DNA of 19,542 nucleotides, taken from NCBI GenBank assembly GCA_045577495.1, contig JAZNIK010000085.1, positions 1-19,542 on the forward strand. The letters are read 5' to 3'. Each line of letters begins with the position of its first letter. The first letter of the stretch is position 1. The stretch is from UMGS1279 sp045577495. Lineage in GTDB: Bacteria; Bacillota; Clostridia; Oscillospirales; Acutalibacteraceae. A program made the position numbers and the translations under genes. Positions 6,575-15,523 of this stretch are shown in pieces. A model generated the notes under the pieces. It had not been told where the DNA came from. It did no database searches and saw only the letters and a program-made list of their open reading frames with translations.

Positions 6575-7453
6575 TTGATAAGAAGTATGACGGGCTACGG
6601 TCGATTTGAAGTAGTAGAGCAGGATACAGTTTACTGTGTTGAAGTTAAGTCGGTTAACCATCGATTTTTTGAATTTTCGGTTCGTACTCCAAGGGGATAT
6701 GCCTTTTTGGAGGACAAGCTTAAATCATTTTTTTCCAGCAGAGTTGCCAGAGGTAAAATAGAGGTTTATGTTTCGGTAGAGGGCGCAGCCCGTAACGCCG
6801 GTGTGATAAGCCTTAATGAAGAATATGCCGCAAGTTATATTGCCGCACTAGGCAAACTTAAAAAGCGTTTTGGCTTAAAGGGTAAAATTTCTTTAAGGCA
6901 GGTTGCATCTAATAACGAGGTATTTTTAACCGAACGACCAAAAAACGATGAAGAAACAGTTTGGAATGCCGTTTCTAAGGCAGCTGAGGGTGCTGTAGAC
7001 GCCTTTATAAAAATGCGCGAAATTGAGGGTTCACGTTTGGCAAGTGATGTTATTAGCAGATGCGACCATATTTTAGAGATGGTTGCCTTTGTTGAAAACC
7101 GTTCTCCCGAAACACTTAATAGCTACCGCGAAAGATTAGAGCAAAAAATGCGTGAGGTGTTAGCTGATAATCATATTGATGAGCAACGCCTTTTAACAGA
7201 AACCGCAATTTTTGCCGATAAAATTGCAGTTGATGAAGAAACAGTTAGACTCAAAAGCCATATTTCTCAGCTTAAAACAATGCTTTCTTCAAGCGAGGCA
7301 GTAGGTAGAAAACTTGATTTTGTTGTTCAGGAAATGAATAGAGAAACAAACACAATCGGCTCAAAGGCTCAGGATATTGAGATTGCTCATACAGTTGTTG
7401 ATATCAAGGCAGAGATTGAAAAAATCCGTGAGCAAATTCAAAATATCGAGTAG
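6575..7453 (+). CDS. yicC: YicC/YloC-family endoribonuclease
   Basis: This 292-residue protein of the YicC family is linked to endoribonucleolytic RNA turnover in E. coli (YicC) and Bacillus (YloC). The N-terminus MIRSMTGYGR is the family hallmark. The C-terminal DUF1732 part carries KLDFVVQEMNRETNTIGSKA (about 248-267) followed by an acidic and basic helix ending IEKIREQIQNIE. The first codon is TTG at 6575, chosen because GGGGAGG lies eight bases upstream and translation from it restores the conserved MIRSM start; the next in-frame Met, at residue 5, would cut into the motif. It is the first gene after the strong promoter. The remA gene follows 11 bases later, the standard Firmicutes order. 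The family is secure; the exact RNA targets are unknown here. Confidence 0.93.
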   Translation: MIRSMTGYGRFEVVEQDTVYCVEVKSVNHRFFEFSVRTPRGYAFLEDKLKSFFSSRVARGKIEVYVSVEGAARNAGVISLNEEYAASYIAALGKLKKRFGLKGKISLRQVASNNEVFLTERPKNDEETVWNAVSKAAEGAVDAFIKMREIEGSRLASDVISRCDHILEMVAFVENRSPETLNSYRERLEQKMREVLADNHIDEQRLLTETAIFADKIAVDEETVRLKSHISQLKTMLSSSEAVGRKLDFVVQEMNRETNTIGSKAQDIEIAHTVVDIKAEIEKIREQIQNIE

Positions 7454-7464
7454 GAGATGTTTTT

Positions 7465-7740
7465 ATGAAACTAATAAATATTGGCTTTGGCAATATGGTT
7501 TCGGCTTCTAGATTGGTTGCTATAGTTAGTCCCGAATCGGCACCTATCAAGCGTATTATTCAAGAGGCAAAAGAGCAGGGTAATTTAATAGATGCAACCC
7601 ACGGCAGAAGAACAAGAGCCGTTATTATAACCGATAGCGACCATATAATTTTAACATATCTTCAGGCAGAAACTGTTGCTAATCGTATTGAGGAAGAGGA
7701 TAACCAGCTAGATTCAAATGAGGAGGATTTCGATGAGTAA
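7465..7740 (+). CDS. remA: RemA-like DUF370 regulator
   Basis: This 91-residue small protein belongs to the DUF370/RemA family. In Bacillus subtilis RemA is a DNA-binding activator of extracellular-matrix and osmoprotection genes. The family start MKLINIGFGNMVSASRLVAI and the segment DATHGRRTRAVIITDS (43-58) are plain. The acidic tail NQLDSNEEDFDE (80-91) is longer than the core family and is variable in such proteins. The gene overlaps the start of gmk by eight bases, a universal pairing in Clostridia and Bacilli. In organisms without a matrix operon the regulated genes are uncertain, so the family is confident and the function only inferred. Confidence 0.9.
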   Translation: MKLINIGFGNMVSASRLVAIVSPESAPIKRIIQEAKEQGNLIDATHGRRTRAVIITDSDHIILTYLQAETVANRIEEEDNQLDSNEEDFDE

Positions 7741-8341
7741 CGGCAAGGTGTTTATCATTTCGGGTCCTTCGGGTTCGGGAAAGGATACCGTTTTAAAGGA
7801 AGTTTTCAAAAAACGTAACGATATTTATTTTTCTATATCATCTATCACACGTGATATGCGTGAGGGTGAGGTAGAGGGCGAAAAATATCACTTTATTTCA
7901 AGAGCCGAATTTGAACAAGGGCTTGAAAATAATGCTTTTTTAGAGTATAATAAATATTTGGATAATTATTATGGTACTCCCAAGGCGCCAATAGACGAAA
8001 ATGTAACCAAGGGCTTAGATGTTATTATTGAGGTTGATGTTAATGGTGCGGCCTCAATTAGAGAAAAAATGCCTGAGGCTATTAGCGTGTTTATTATGCC
8101 GCCATCCTTTGAGGTTCTAAAAAAACGCCTTAGTGGTAGGGGGACCGAAACCAAGGCTCAGATTGACGGGCGTATGAAGGCCGCTTTGGATGAGATTGCC
8201 CGCGCAGTAGAGTATGATTATATCGTTGTTAACGACGATTTGACACAGGCGGTTGATGATTTTCTAACCATAATGCGTTCAGAAAAATTAACGCTTGACC
8301 AACAAAAAAATCTTATAAATGAGGTGCTTGAAAATGCTTAA
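7733..8341 (+). CDS. gmk: Guanylate kinase
   Basis: This 202-residue cytoplasmic kinase converts GMP and ATP to GDP and ADP. The P-loop is GPSGSGKDT (11-19), with Asp after the invariant Lys where Gly or Ser is more usual. The GMP-binding part shows SSITRDMREGE and EKYHFI, then LEYNKYLDNYYGTPK, and the lid region contains MPPSFEVLKKRLSGRGTET. The start is ATG 7733. An upstream in-frame ATG at 7718 would read MRRIS and include the GAGGAGG that serves as ribosome binding site for 7733, so it is rejected. The gene overlaps remA by eight bases and rpoZ by eight bases, indicating coupled translation. Length matches the family. Confidence 0.95.
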   Translation: MSNGKVFIISGPSGSGKDTVLKEVFKKRNDIYFSISSITRDMREGEVEGEKYHFISRAEFEQGLENNAFLEYNKYLDNYYGTPKAPIDENVTKGLDVIIEVDVNGAASIREKMPEAISVFIMPPSFEVLKKRLSGRGTETKAQIDGRMKAALDEIARAVEYDYIVVNDDLTQAVDDFLTIMRSEKLTLDQQKNLINEVLENA

Positions 8342-8513
8342 TCCCGCTATTGGAAAACTTATCAACAACAGTGATAGTCGTTATCAGCTTGTTTTAGAGG
8401 TTGCTAAAGAGGCTAGAGCTATTGCAGAAGAAAATGAGAATGAAACTGCAAAAGAACTTGAAAAATCTGTTAGCTTGGCTATCAACAAAATTGCTGAGGA
8501 AAAAGGACTTTAA
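8334..8513 (+). CDS. rpoZ: RNA polymerase omega subunit
   Basis: This 59-residue omega subunit assists assembly of RNA polymerase by binding the beta' C-terminus. It has the conserved SRYQLVLEVAKEARAI (19-34) and the helix KSVSLAINKIAEEK (44-57), ending just past the conserved core, so it lacks the short tail many homologues carry (about 65-90 residues). ATG 8334 is chosen because GAGGTG sits seven bases before it. An in-frame ATG at 8319 would place that site inside the gene and add MRCLK without similarity. It overlaps gmk by eight bases. In many Firmicutes coaBC follows; here priA comes next after 41 bases. Confidence 0.85.
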   Translation: MLNPAIGKLINNSDSRYQLVLEVAKEARAIAEENENETAKELEKSVSLAINKIAEEKGL

Positions 8514-8554
8514 TTTTCTTTAAATTAAATCAGTAAAAAAGGGAGGCTTGTCTT

Positions 8555-11008
8555 ATGCGATATACCGTAATTGCCAGCATTGTTGTTGAAAAAACGGCTT
8601 ATCGATTTGACAAGCCGTTTGACTATTCTGTGCCCCAAGAATTAGTGCCTGTTTGTAAGGCGGGGTGCAGAGTGTTGGTACCTTTCGGCAGAGGTAATAA
8701 TAAAAGGCAGGGGCTTGTTTTATCTGTTACAAACAAAGAGGTTTATACCGATAAGCAAATTAAGAATATCATCTCGGTTATTGATAAAAAGCCACTTTTA
8801 AATGATGAACTTTTAGGTATTGTTAAGTGGCTTAAAAGTAGAACCTTTTGTACCTATTATGATGCGGTTAAAACCTTATTGCCGTTTGGACTTAATTTAA
8901 AGATAATTCCAACACTTAAATTAAATCCCGATGTTTCTGCGGCAGAGCTTGCTTCGCTTTCTTATGATGCTAGTGTGGTTGTTGCTTTTTTAAGAAAAAA
9001 AGGTGGCGTAGCAGAAAAAACCGCCATAGAACGTGCGGTAGGTTTGACTGAGGATGCGGATTGCTTTTCCGAACTAAAAAACAAAAATATAGTAGTTGAG
9101 GAAAGTGCCGCAAAACAAAATATGCGTGACCCAACCGTAAATATGGTGTCATTGGTTTCGCCCGATGTTGACCTTTCGGGTTTAACGCCAAAACAAAAAC
9201 TTGTTACAGAGCTTTTGTTAGAGGTTGGTGCTGCGGCGGTTAAAGAGGTAACATATTTTACAGGAGTTACAACTGCGGTAATAACCGCCTTGGAAAAAAA
9301 GAATATTATTAAGGTTTTTCCAATGCCAGCAATGGATTTATCGGTAGAAAATACCCCAACTAAAGCCACAGATATTATTTTAACCGATGAACAAAATAAG
9401 GCATATAACTCGCTTTGCCGTGACCTAGACCAACCAACCGCAAAAACCTCGCTTTTGTATGGGGTTACGGGTAGCGGTAAAACAAGCGTGTTTTTAAAAC
9501 TTGTTGATAAGGTTGTTGCCAAGGGTAAAAGCGCAATAGTGATGGTACCCGAGATTTCTTTAACACCTCAAACTCTTTCTAAGTTTAAAAATAGATATGG
9601 CGATAGAGTTGCCGTTTTTCATAGCGCTATGTCGCTTGGGCAACGTATGGAACAATGGAAACGAACCGCGGCACAAAAGGCAGTTGTTGCTATTGGAACA
9701 CGCTCGGCAGTTTTTGCTCCGCTTGATAATATTGGTCTTATTATTATGGATGAGGAGCAAGAGCATACCTATAAATCCGAACAAAGCCCTCGTTTCCACG
9801 CAAGAGATGTTGCAAAGGTGCGATGTAAATACCATAATGCGCTTTTGCTACTTGCTTCTGCAACACCGTCGGTTGAATCATATAGCTTTGCAAAAAGCGG
9901 TAGATATGGCTTGGTTACGCTAAAAAACAGATATGGTAATGCAGTTTTACCTGAGGTTTTAACGGTTGATATGCGTGGTGAAATGTCGGTAGGTAATACG
10001 GGTGTTTTAAGTCGCCGTTTAGCAGAGGAATTAACCGCGACTTTAGAAAATAAAAAACAGGCAATTTTGCTTTTAAATCGTAGAGGGCATAACACATATA
10101 TTTCTTGCCCTGCTTGTGGTCATGTGTTTACTTGTGATAATTGCAGTATTTCGCTAACCTACCATTCGGCAAACAAAAAACTTATGTGCCATTATTGTGG
10201 TGCTTCACATTCCTTGCCGGGTGAATGTCCTACCTGTAAAAATAAAAAACTAAGGTTTTCGGGTGTTGGCACTCAAAAGGCAGATGAGGATATTGCGGCA
10301 GTTTTTCCAAACGCTAGAATACTTCGCTTGGATGCCGATACAACAATGACAAGGGATGCCTTTGAAAAAGGTCTTAGTGCCTTTGCAAATGGTGAGTATG
10401 ATATAATGCTTGGCACACAAATGGTGGCAAAAGGACTTGATTTTTCAAATGTTACCTTGGTGGGTGTGCTTTCGGCAGACCAATCGATGTTTAGTGATGA
10501 TTTTCGTGCTTTTGAGCGTACATTTTCTCTGCTTACGCAGGTTATTGGTCGTTCGGGTAGGGGTGATGATAAGGGCCTCGCTATTGTGCAAACCTCTCAA
10601 CCCGAGAATGATATTATTGAACTTGCCTGTGAGCAGGATTATGATAGCTTTTATAATACAGAAATTATGACCCGTAAGGTTATGATATATCCGCCATATT
10701 GTGATATTGTTATGCTTGGGGTTACGGCTATAAGTCACGATATTACAAAACTTGCGGCAAAAAAACTTTTTAAAATTATTAAAGATGAGCTTGAAAATTC
10801 AGAAAATAAAATCAAGATGATTATTTTGGGTCCAACCTCGGCAACTGTGCCAAGGGTTAATTCAAAATATCGACAAAGGATAATTTTAAAAACCAAAAAC
10901 AACGCTCAGTTTAGAGAGCTTTTGCATAAAGTGTTACTAAAATTCTACGATAGTGTTGATAAATCGGTAGGAGTTTTTGTTGATATAAATCCCGAAAGTT
11001 TAATATAG
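8555..11008 (+). CDS. priA: Primosomal protein N', replication restart helicase
   Basis: This 817-residue PriA 3'-to-5' DNA helicase recognises stalled forks and directs reloading of the replicative helicase. The N-terminal 3'-DNA-binding domain begins near FDYSVP (23-28). The helicase core has Walker A GVTGSGKT (303-310, Lys309) and the DEAH-type Walker B DEEQEH (399-404). The two-zinc module has all eight cysteines, as CPAC (518-521), CDNC (527-530), CHYC (545-548) and CPTC (558-561). GTQMVAKGLDF and QVIGRSGRGD in the second RecA lobe are characteristic. ATG 8555 follows GGGAGG by eight bases. The stop codon lies in the TAGAGGAG that serves the next gene, def. Length is normal. Confidence 0.96.
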   Translation: MRYTVIASIVVEKTAYRFDKPFDYSVPQELVPVCKAGCRVLVPFGRGNNKRQGLVLSVTNKEVYTDKQIKNIISVIDKKPLLNDELLGIVKWLKSRTFCTYYDAVKTLLPFGLNLKIIPTLKLNPDVSAAELASLSYDASVVVAFLRKKGGVAEKTAIERAVGLTEDADCFSELKNKNIVVEESAAKQNMRDPTVNMVSLVSPDVDLSGLTPKQKLVTELLLEVGAAAVKEVTYFTGVTTAVITALEKKNIIKVFPMPAMDLSVENTPTKATDIILTDEQNKAYNSLCRDLDQPTAKTSLLYGVTGSGKTSVFLKLVDKVVAKGKSAIVMVPEISLTPQTLSKFKNRYGDRVAVFHSAMSLGQRMEQWKRTAAQKAVVAIGTRSAVFAPLDNIGLIIMDEEQEHTYKSEQSPRFHARDVAKVRCKYHNALLLLASATPSVESYSFAKSGRYGLVTLKNRYGNAVLPEVLTVDMRGEMSVGNTGVLSRRLAEELTATLENKKQAILLLNRRGHNTYISCPACGHVFTCDNCSISLTYHSANKKLMCHYCGASHSLPGECPTCKNKKLRFSGVGTQKADEDIAAVFPNARILRLDADTTMTRDAFEKGLSAFANGEYDIMLGTQMVAKGLDFSNVTLVGVLSADQSMFSDDFRAFERTFSLLTQVIGRSGRGDDKGLAIVQTSQPENDIIELACEQDYDSFYNTEIMTRKVMIYPPYCDIVMLGVTAISHDITKLAAKKLFKIIKDELENSENKIKMIILGPTSATVPRVNSKYRQRIILKTKNNAQFRELLHKVLLKFYDSVDKSVGVFVDINPESLI

Positions 11009-11020
11009 AGGAGTAAAAAA

Positions 11021-11458
11021 ATGGCAATAAGAAATATAGTTAAAGAGGGCGAACCTGTTTTAAGAAAAACATCGCGCTCGGTTTTAAATTTTGATGATAG
11101 ACTTGCAGAGCTTATCGACGATATGGTTCAAACTATGTATGAGGCAGAGGGTTGCGGCCTTGCCGCACCACAGGTTGGCATTTTAAGGCGAGTATGCGTT
11201 ATAGATGTTGGCGAGGGTCCTATTGAGCTTGTTAATCCCTCCATTATCGATGAGCAGGGTGTGCAAACCGAGAGTGAGGGTTGTCTTTCAATCCCAGGTC
11301 AAAGTGGAGTTACCAAAAGACCTATGAAGGTTACTGTTAAGGCACAGGATAGAAACGGAAATTCATTTGAAATTTCGGGTGAGGGCTTGCTTGCAAGAGC
11401 TCTCTGTCATGAGATTGACCATTTAAACGGCATACTTTTTAAAGACCGATTAGTATAA
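11021..11458 (+). CDS. def: Peptide deformylase
   Basis: This 145-residue metalloenzyme removes the N-formyl group from nascent proteins at the ribosome. All three family motifs are present: GCGLAAPQ (44-51, Gln51), EGCLS (86-90, metal ligand Cys88) and HEIDH (130-134, with His130 and His134 as ligands and Glu131 as catalytic base). It is a compact type lacking extensions, in keeping with Clostridia homologues of about 150 residues. GAGGAG at 11008-11013 supports the start. It lies 12 bases after priA and 10 bases before fmt, so formylation and deformylation enzymes are co-expressed. Confidence 0.96.
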   Translation: MAIRNIVKEGEPVLRKTSRSVLNFDDRLAELIDDMVQTMYEAEGCGLAAPQVGILRRVCVIDVGEGPIELVNPSIIDEQGVQTESEGCLSIPGQSGVTKRPMKVTVKAQDRNGNSFEISGEGLLARALCHEIDHLNGILFKDRLV

Positions 11459-11468
11459 AGGAGAAAAT

Positions 11469-12398
11469 ATGAAAATAGTTTTTATGGGCACACCCGATTT
11501 TGCTGTGCCTTGTTTGGAGAGACTTATTTCTGATGGACACGAGGTTGCCGCCGTTTTTACAAGAGAGGATAAACCGGTTGGTAGAAAGCAGATTTTAACC
11601 GCACCACCCGTAAAGGTGACCGCAGAACAAAACAATATCGCGGTTTATCAACCAAAAACTCTTAAAAATTCTCCCGAAATCACAAAACTTTTAAGGGATA
11701 TTAACCCCGATGTAATCGTAGTTGTTGCGTATGGCAGAATACTGCCTAAAGAGATACTTGAGATTGCAAAATATGGCGCTATAAATGTTCACGGTTCGCT
11801 TTTACCCCGTCATAGAGGTGCCTCGCCTATACAGTGGTCTATTGTGTGCGGAGATGAAAAAACAGGCGTAACCACAATGCTTATGGACGAGGGCATAGAT
11901 ACTGGCGATATGCTTTTAACAAAGGAAATAGATATCACCGATGAGGATACAGGTGAAACCTTGCACGATAAGTTGAGCCTTTTAGGTGCCGAGCTTTTGT
12001 CTAAAACAATTTTTGCTTTGGAGAAAAATGAAGTAATACCTAAAAAACAAAATGAGAATGATGCTACTTATGCTCCGATTTTAACTAAAGAAATGGGTAA
12101 GCTTGATTTTTCTAAATCAGCCAAAGAACTTTCCTGCCTTATCAGAGGTCTTAATTCTTGGCCGCTTACTTATTTTTATCATAATAATAGGCGCTTTAAG
12201 GTGTGGAACGCTAAGGTGGTTGATTTAAAAGGCTATTCGGTAGGCGAATTTGTTATCAAGGACTCTAATGCGTATATTGGGTGTGGTAACGATACCGCTT
12301 TAATGCTTTTGGAGATTTGTCCTGATGGCTCTAAAAAGATGGATGCTAAAGCCTTTATCAACGGCAGATTTATCGAAAATGGTACAGTTTTAAAATAA
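11469..12398 (+). CDS. fmt: Methionyl-tRNA formyltransferase
   Basis: This 309-residue enzyme transfers formyl from 10-formyltetrahydrofolate to initiator Met-tRNA. The N-terminal Rossmann domain starts MKIVFMGTPDFAVPCLE. The catalytic triad is at the same numbers as in E. coli: Asn106 and His108 in NVHGSLLPRHRG, and Asp144 in DEGIDTGD. The C-terminal OB-like tRNA-binding domain runs from about 205 to the end, with RGLNSWPLTYF near its start. AAAGGAG (11457-11463) precedes ATG 11469. The family and function are secure. A gap of 36 bases to rsmB is one of the larger ones in the cluster. Confidence 0.96.
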   Translation: MKIVFMGTPDFAVPCLERLISDGHEVAAVFTREDKPVGRKQILTAPPVKVTAEQNNIAVYQPKTLKNSPEITKLLRDINPDVIVVVAYGRILPKEILEIAKYGAINVHGSLLPRHRGASPIQWSIVCGDEKTGVTTMLMDEGIDTGDMLLTKEIDITDEDTGETLHDKLSLLGAELLSKTIFALEKNEVIPKKQNENDATYAPILTKEMGKLDFSKSAKELSCLIRGLNSWPLTYFYHNNRRFKVWNAKVVDLKGYSVGEFVIKDSNAYIGCGNDTALMLLEICPDGSKKMDAKAFINGRFIENGTVLK

Positions 12399-12434
12399 AT
12401 TTTAAATACACATTAAAAAGAAAGGGGTGGGGAA

Positions 12435-13700
12435 GTGCAAAACGAACGCAGAGTTTTAATTTCGGCTTTGCTAAAGGCAGAAAAAGATGGTTATTCTAAT
12501 TTAATTTTAGATAGTGTGCTAAAGGATGCCGAACTAACAGATATTCAAAAAGGGTTTGTTACAACCGCGTTTTATGGCGTTATTGAGCGCAAGATAACGA
12601 TTGATTTTGTTTTAAATCAGTATTTAAAGCGTCCCATAAAAAAAGCCCCACCAATGACCTCTACAGTTTTAAGAAGTGGTGCATACCAAATTCTTTTTAT
12701 GGATAAAATTCCAAATTCCGCTGCGGTTGATGAGTCGGTAAAGATTATCAAAAAGTCCAAAGAAAAAGGTAATAGCGGACTTGTTAATGCGGTTTTGCGT
12801 AAACTTGCATCAGAAGATAATGTGTCGGTATTAAACGATGCCGAGCCAAGCGTAAAATATTCGGTTGAAAATTGGATTTTTGAGCGTCTAAAAAATAAGT
12901 ACGGGCTAAAGGCTGCAGAGGACTTTTTAAAGGCATCTCTACTTCCGCCCCCTGTTTTTATAAGAATAAATAACCTTAAACAAAACGCAAAGGAACAAAC
13001 CTTAAACGAACTTGAACAACTGGGTGCATCTTGTAAAGAAACCGATTTGGAAAACACCTTTGAAATTACTTCTGTAAAAGGTATAGAAAATCTTAAAAGC
13101 TATAAAGAAGGCTACTTTTTTGTTCAAGATTTTTCTAGTCAAATTTGCGCAAAGGCGGTTGATGCCAAAAAAGGTGATAGGGTTTTAGATTGTTGTGCCG
13201 CTCCGGGTGGAAAAACCTTTTCAGTCTCTTTAAATATGGAGGATGAGGGAGAGGTTGTTGCTCTTGATTTGCATCCCCATAGAGCAAAGCTTATAAAAAA
13301 GGGCGCCGAGCGTTTGGGATTAAAATCGGTTAATGCTTTTGATGTAGATGCTACCAATTACTTAGGGGAATTAGGAAACTTTGATAAAGTTCTTTGCGAT
13401 GTCCCTTGTAGCGGTATTGGTGTTATTCGCCGAAAGCCCGAGATAAAATATAAAAAAGAGGATGAGTGCGGGGAGTTGTTGCCGGTTCAAAAGGCAATTT
13501 TATCTACCGCATCTAAATATGTTAAAAAGGGCGGTAGGCTTATATATTCAACCTGCACCCTCCTTAAAGAAGAAAATGAAGATATAGTGAACGAGTTTTT
13601 GAATAATTTTAAAGAATTTAATTTAATATCATCAAAAACATTTTTACCACCTTGTGATAAAGGTGATGGCTTTTTTATAGCAGTTATGGAGAGAGCGTGA
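12435..13700 (+). CDS. rsmB: 16S rRNA m5C967 methyltransferase RsmB
   Basis: This 421-residue SAM-dependent enzyme methylates C5 of a cytosine in the 16S rRNA P-site region (C967 in E. coli numbering). An N-terminal NusB-like RNA-binding domain (about 1-135) precedes the Rossmann methyltransferase domain. SAM motif DCCAAPGGKT (252-261) and the two catalytic cysteines are present: Cys325 in DVPCSG and Cys374 in STCTLL. QDFSSQICAKAV (231-242) is also typical. The first codon is GTG at 12435, behind AAAGGGG; no upstream ATG fits. The gene is followed after four bases by rlmN, as in most Firmicutes. Confidence 0.94.
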   Translation: MQNERRVLISALLKAEKDGYSNLILDSVLKDAELTDIQKGFVTTAFYGVIERKITIDFVLNQYLKRPIKKAPPMTSTVLRSGAYQILFMDKIPNSAAVDESVKIIKKSKEKGNSGLVNAVLRKLASEDNVSVLNDAEPSVKYSVENWIFERLKNKYGLKAAEDFLKASLLPPPVFIRINNLKQNAKEQTLNELEQLGASCKETDLENTFEITSVKGIENLKSYKEGYFFVQDFSSQICAKAVDAKKGDRVLDCCAAPGGKTFSVSLNMEDEGEVVALDLHPHRAKLIKKGAERLGLKSVNAFDVDATNYLGELGNFDKVLCDVPCSGIGVIRRKPEIKYKKEDECGELLPVQKAILSTASKYVKKGGRLIYSTCTLLKEENEDIVNEFLNNFKEFNLISSKTFLPPCDKGDGFFIAVMERA

Positions 13701-13704
13701 TTTT

Positions 13705-14739
13705 ATGCAAAAACAAGATATAAAATCAATGACCTTGCCCGAAATTGAGGAAGCGATTAAAGGTTTTTCTTTGCCAAGTTTTAGGGCAAAACAGATCTAT
13801 AGATGGCTTAGACAAGGGGTTAATTCCTTTGAGGAAATGAGCAATTTGCCCAAAACACTCAGGGAAACTTTGTGCACATTTTTTGAGATACGCGGTGTAA
13901 AAATTAAAAAAAGGCTTGAATCTAGGGTAGATGATACTGTAAAATACTTATACGAGCTTTATGATGGTGAGTATATTGAGTCGGTTTTAATGAAGTATCA
14001 CCACGGCTATACCGTTTGTATTTCTTCACAGGTTGGTTGCCGTATGGGGTGTAGCTTTTGTGCCTCGGGTATTGATGGCTTGTTTCGCAATCTCTCTGCG
14101 GGTGAGATGTTGGCACAAATTGAGATGGCGGGCAAGGATAACGGAGTTCGCATATCCAATGTTGTTATGATGGGTATGGGTGAACCACTCGATAACTTTG
14201 ATAATACAGTTCGCTTTTTAAATCTCGTGTCGGATGAACAGGGCCTTTCAATAGGGCTAAGGCATATCTCTGTTTCAACTTCGGGTGTTGTGCCTAAGAT
14301 TTACGAGCTTACTAAACTTGGTTTTCCCGTAACGCTTTCTATTTCTCTTCACGCCCCTAACGATGAAATCAGAAATAGTATTATGAAAATCAATAAGGCA
14401 TATCCAATTAACGAGTTGTTAGATGCTTGTAAAGACCATATCGAAAAAACGGGTAGACGTATTTCGTTTGAATATGCTTTGATTAGTGGTGTTAATGATA
14501 CTGATGAATGTATAAATCTTTTAGCAAAAAAACTTAAAGGTATGCTTTGTCACGTTAATTTAATCCCCGCAAACCCCGTTAAAGAAAATTCTTTTAAACG
14601 ACCCGATGATACTAAGGTAAGGCGCTTTTGTGATACCTTGTGCAAAATGGGTATCAATACAACCATAAGGCGTACTCTTGGCGCAGATATTGATGCGTCC
14701 TGCGGTCAGTTAAGAAGAAAAGAAACTATGAATAAATGA
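13705..14739 (+). CDS. rlmN: Dual-specificity RNA methyltransferase RlmN (23S m2A2503, tRNA m2A37)
   Basis: This 344-residue radical-SAM methyltransferase forms 2-methyladenosine in 23S rRNA (A2503) and in some tRNAs (A37). The cluster motif is Cys112, Cys116 and Cys119 (CRMGCSFC). The two mechanistic cysteines are also present: Cys105, seven residues before the cluster, and Cys333 in DASCGQLR, which carries the methyl group in the E. coli enzyme. MGMGEPLDN (156-164) binds SAM and SLHAPND (214-220) is diagnostic. Nothing suggests the Cfr subtype, though the two are close relatives and Cfr acts at C8; the housekeeping position supports RlmN. Confidence 0.95.
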   Translation: MQKQDIKSMTLPEIEEAIKGFSLPSFRAKQIYRWLRQGVNSFEEMSNLPKTLRETLCTFFEIRGVKIKKRLESRVDDTVKYLYELYDGEYIESVLMKYHHGYTVCISSQVGCRMGCSFCASGIDGLFRNLSAGEMLAQIEMAGKDNGVRISNVVMMGMGEPLDNFDNTVRFLNLVSDEQGLSIGLRHISVSTSGVVPKIYELTKLGFPVTLSISLHAPNDEIRNSIMKINKAYPINELLDACKDHIEKTGRRISFEYALISGVNDTDECINLLAKKLKGMLCHVNLIPANPVKENSFKRPDDTKVRRFCDTLCKMGINTTIRRTLGADIDASCGQLRRKETMNK

Positions 14740-14761
14740 TTTAAGAAAGGAGGGCTCGCTA

Positions 14762-15493
14762 ATGGAGTTTTCTGCAAAGACTGATATCGGACTTAAACGT
14801 TCTATGAATCAAGATAACTATAAGTGCGGTATGTTAGAAAAAGAAAATATCGCTTGGGCAGTTGTTTGTGATGGTATGGGCGGTATGGCGGCAGGTAATA
14901 TTGCAAGTGAGCAGACCACTTCTGTTGTTTCAAAAGCGTTAGAGCAAAATCTCTCCCCAAAAGCGAGTTCTAAATTTATTTTAAATCTTTTAAAAACCTC
15001 TGTTGATTCTGCAAATGCTACCGTTTTTGATATGTCAAGCAAAAACGAGGAACTTCGCGGTATGGGTACAACAGTTATTGCAGTTGTTGTTAAAAACAAT
15101 ACTGTAAGTCTTGTTCATGCGGGTGATAGCAGAGCATATATTTTTAAAGATGGCGAACTTTCACAAATTACTACCGACCATTCGGTCGTTCAAACAATGG
15201 TTGAAAGCGGTCAAATCACACAGGATGAGGCAAATCATCATCCAAATAAAAACATAATAACAAGGGCAGTTGGTGTGGCGCCAACAATCCAAACCGATGT
15301 TTCAGAAATCACTCTTTGCTCGGATGATATAATTCTTCTTTGCACAGATGGTTTAACAAATTGCGTAGATGCAAATTTACTTAAAAATACGATTATTGAT
15401 ACCGAGTTTTCTATTTTGGCAGAAAGGCTTGTAGATCTGGCCAACCAAAACGGCGGTAATGATAATATAACTGTTGTAGCTATTAAATTATAA
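14762..15493 (+). CDS. stp: PP2C-type Ser/Thr protein phosphatase (Stp/PrpC)
   Basis: This 243-residue metal-dependent phosphatase reverses Ser/Thr phosphorylation by the adjacent PASTA kinase. Metal-binding residues of the bacterial PP2C family are visible: Asp18 (RSMNQDN), Asp37 and Gly38 (VCDGMGGMAAG), Asp122 (HAGDSR), Asp196 (LCTDGL) and Asp234 (GGNDNITVV). No membrane segment is present, so it acts in the cytoplasm. GAAAGGAGGG (14745-14754) gives a strong ribosome binding site. The kinase begins 70 bases downstream. Length is as expected for the family (about 240-255). Confidence 0.95.
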   Translation: MEFSAKTDIGLKRSMNQDNYKCGMLEKENIAWAVVCDGMGGMAAGNIASEQTTSVVSKALEQNLSPKASSKFILNLLKTSVDSANATVFDMSSKNEELRGMGTTVIAVVVKNNTVSLVHAGDSRAYIFKDGELSQITTDHSVVQTMVESGQITQDEANHHPNKNIITRAVGVAPTIQTDVSEITLCSDDIILLCTDGLTNCVDANLLKNTIIDTEFSILAERLVDLANQNGGNDNITVVAIKL

Positions 15494-15523
15494 TTTTCGT
15501 TTAATATTCTGCACAAACGAAAA
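15494..15523. repeat. AT-rich 9-bp inverted repeat between phosphatase and kinase genes
   Basis: TTTTCGTTT (15494-15502) pairs with AAACGAAAA (15515-15523) across a 12-base loop, directly after the phosphatase stop. It lies in the 70-base gap, where the next ribosome binding site is also weak. It could moderate kinase expression relative to the phosphatase. The stem is weak and lacks a clean T-tract. Confidence 0.3.

Noticed and set aside
7718..7732. Upstream ATG start for gmk
   Set aside because: The added residues encode the GAGGAGG that serves ATG 7733, and guanylate kinases normally begin a few residues before the P-loop strand.
8962..9522. Open frame of 186 codons on the minus strand inside priA
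   Set aside because: It lies wholly opposite a gene with intact PriA motifs, has no ribosome binding site worth noting and its translation is low-complexity (Ser/Thr/Val/Phe-rich), typical of an antisense shadow.
12617..13057. Open frame of 146 codons on the minus strand inside rsmB
   Set aside because: It is antisense to a gene with all expected domains and its translation is rich in Ser and Phe without a recognisable motif.
13705..14739. Possibility of a Cfr-type resistance methyltransferase
   Set aside because: The gene sits in the conserved rsmB-rlmN-phosphatase order and matches RlmN motifs throughout, so the housekeeping enzyme is the better call.
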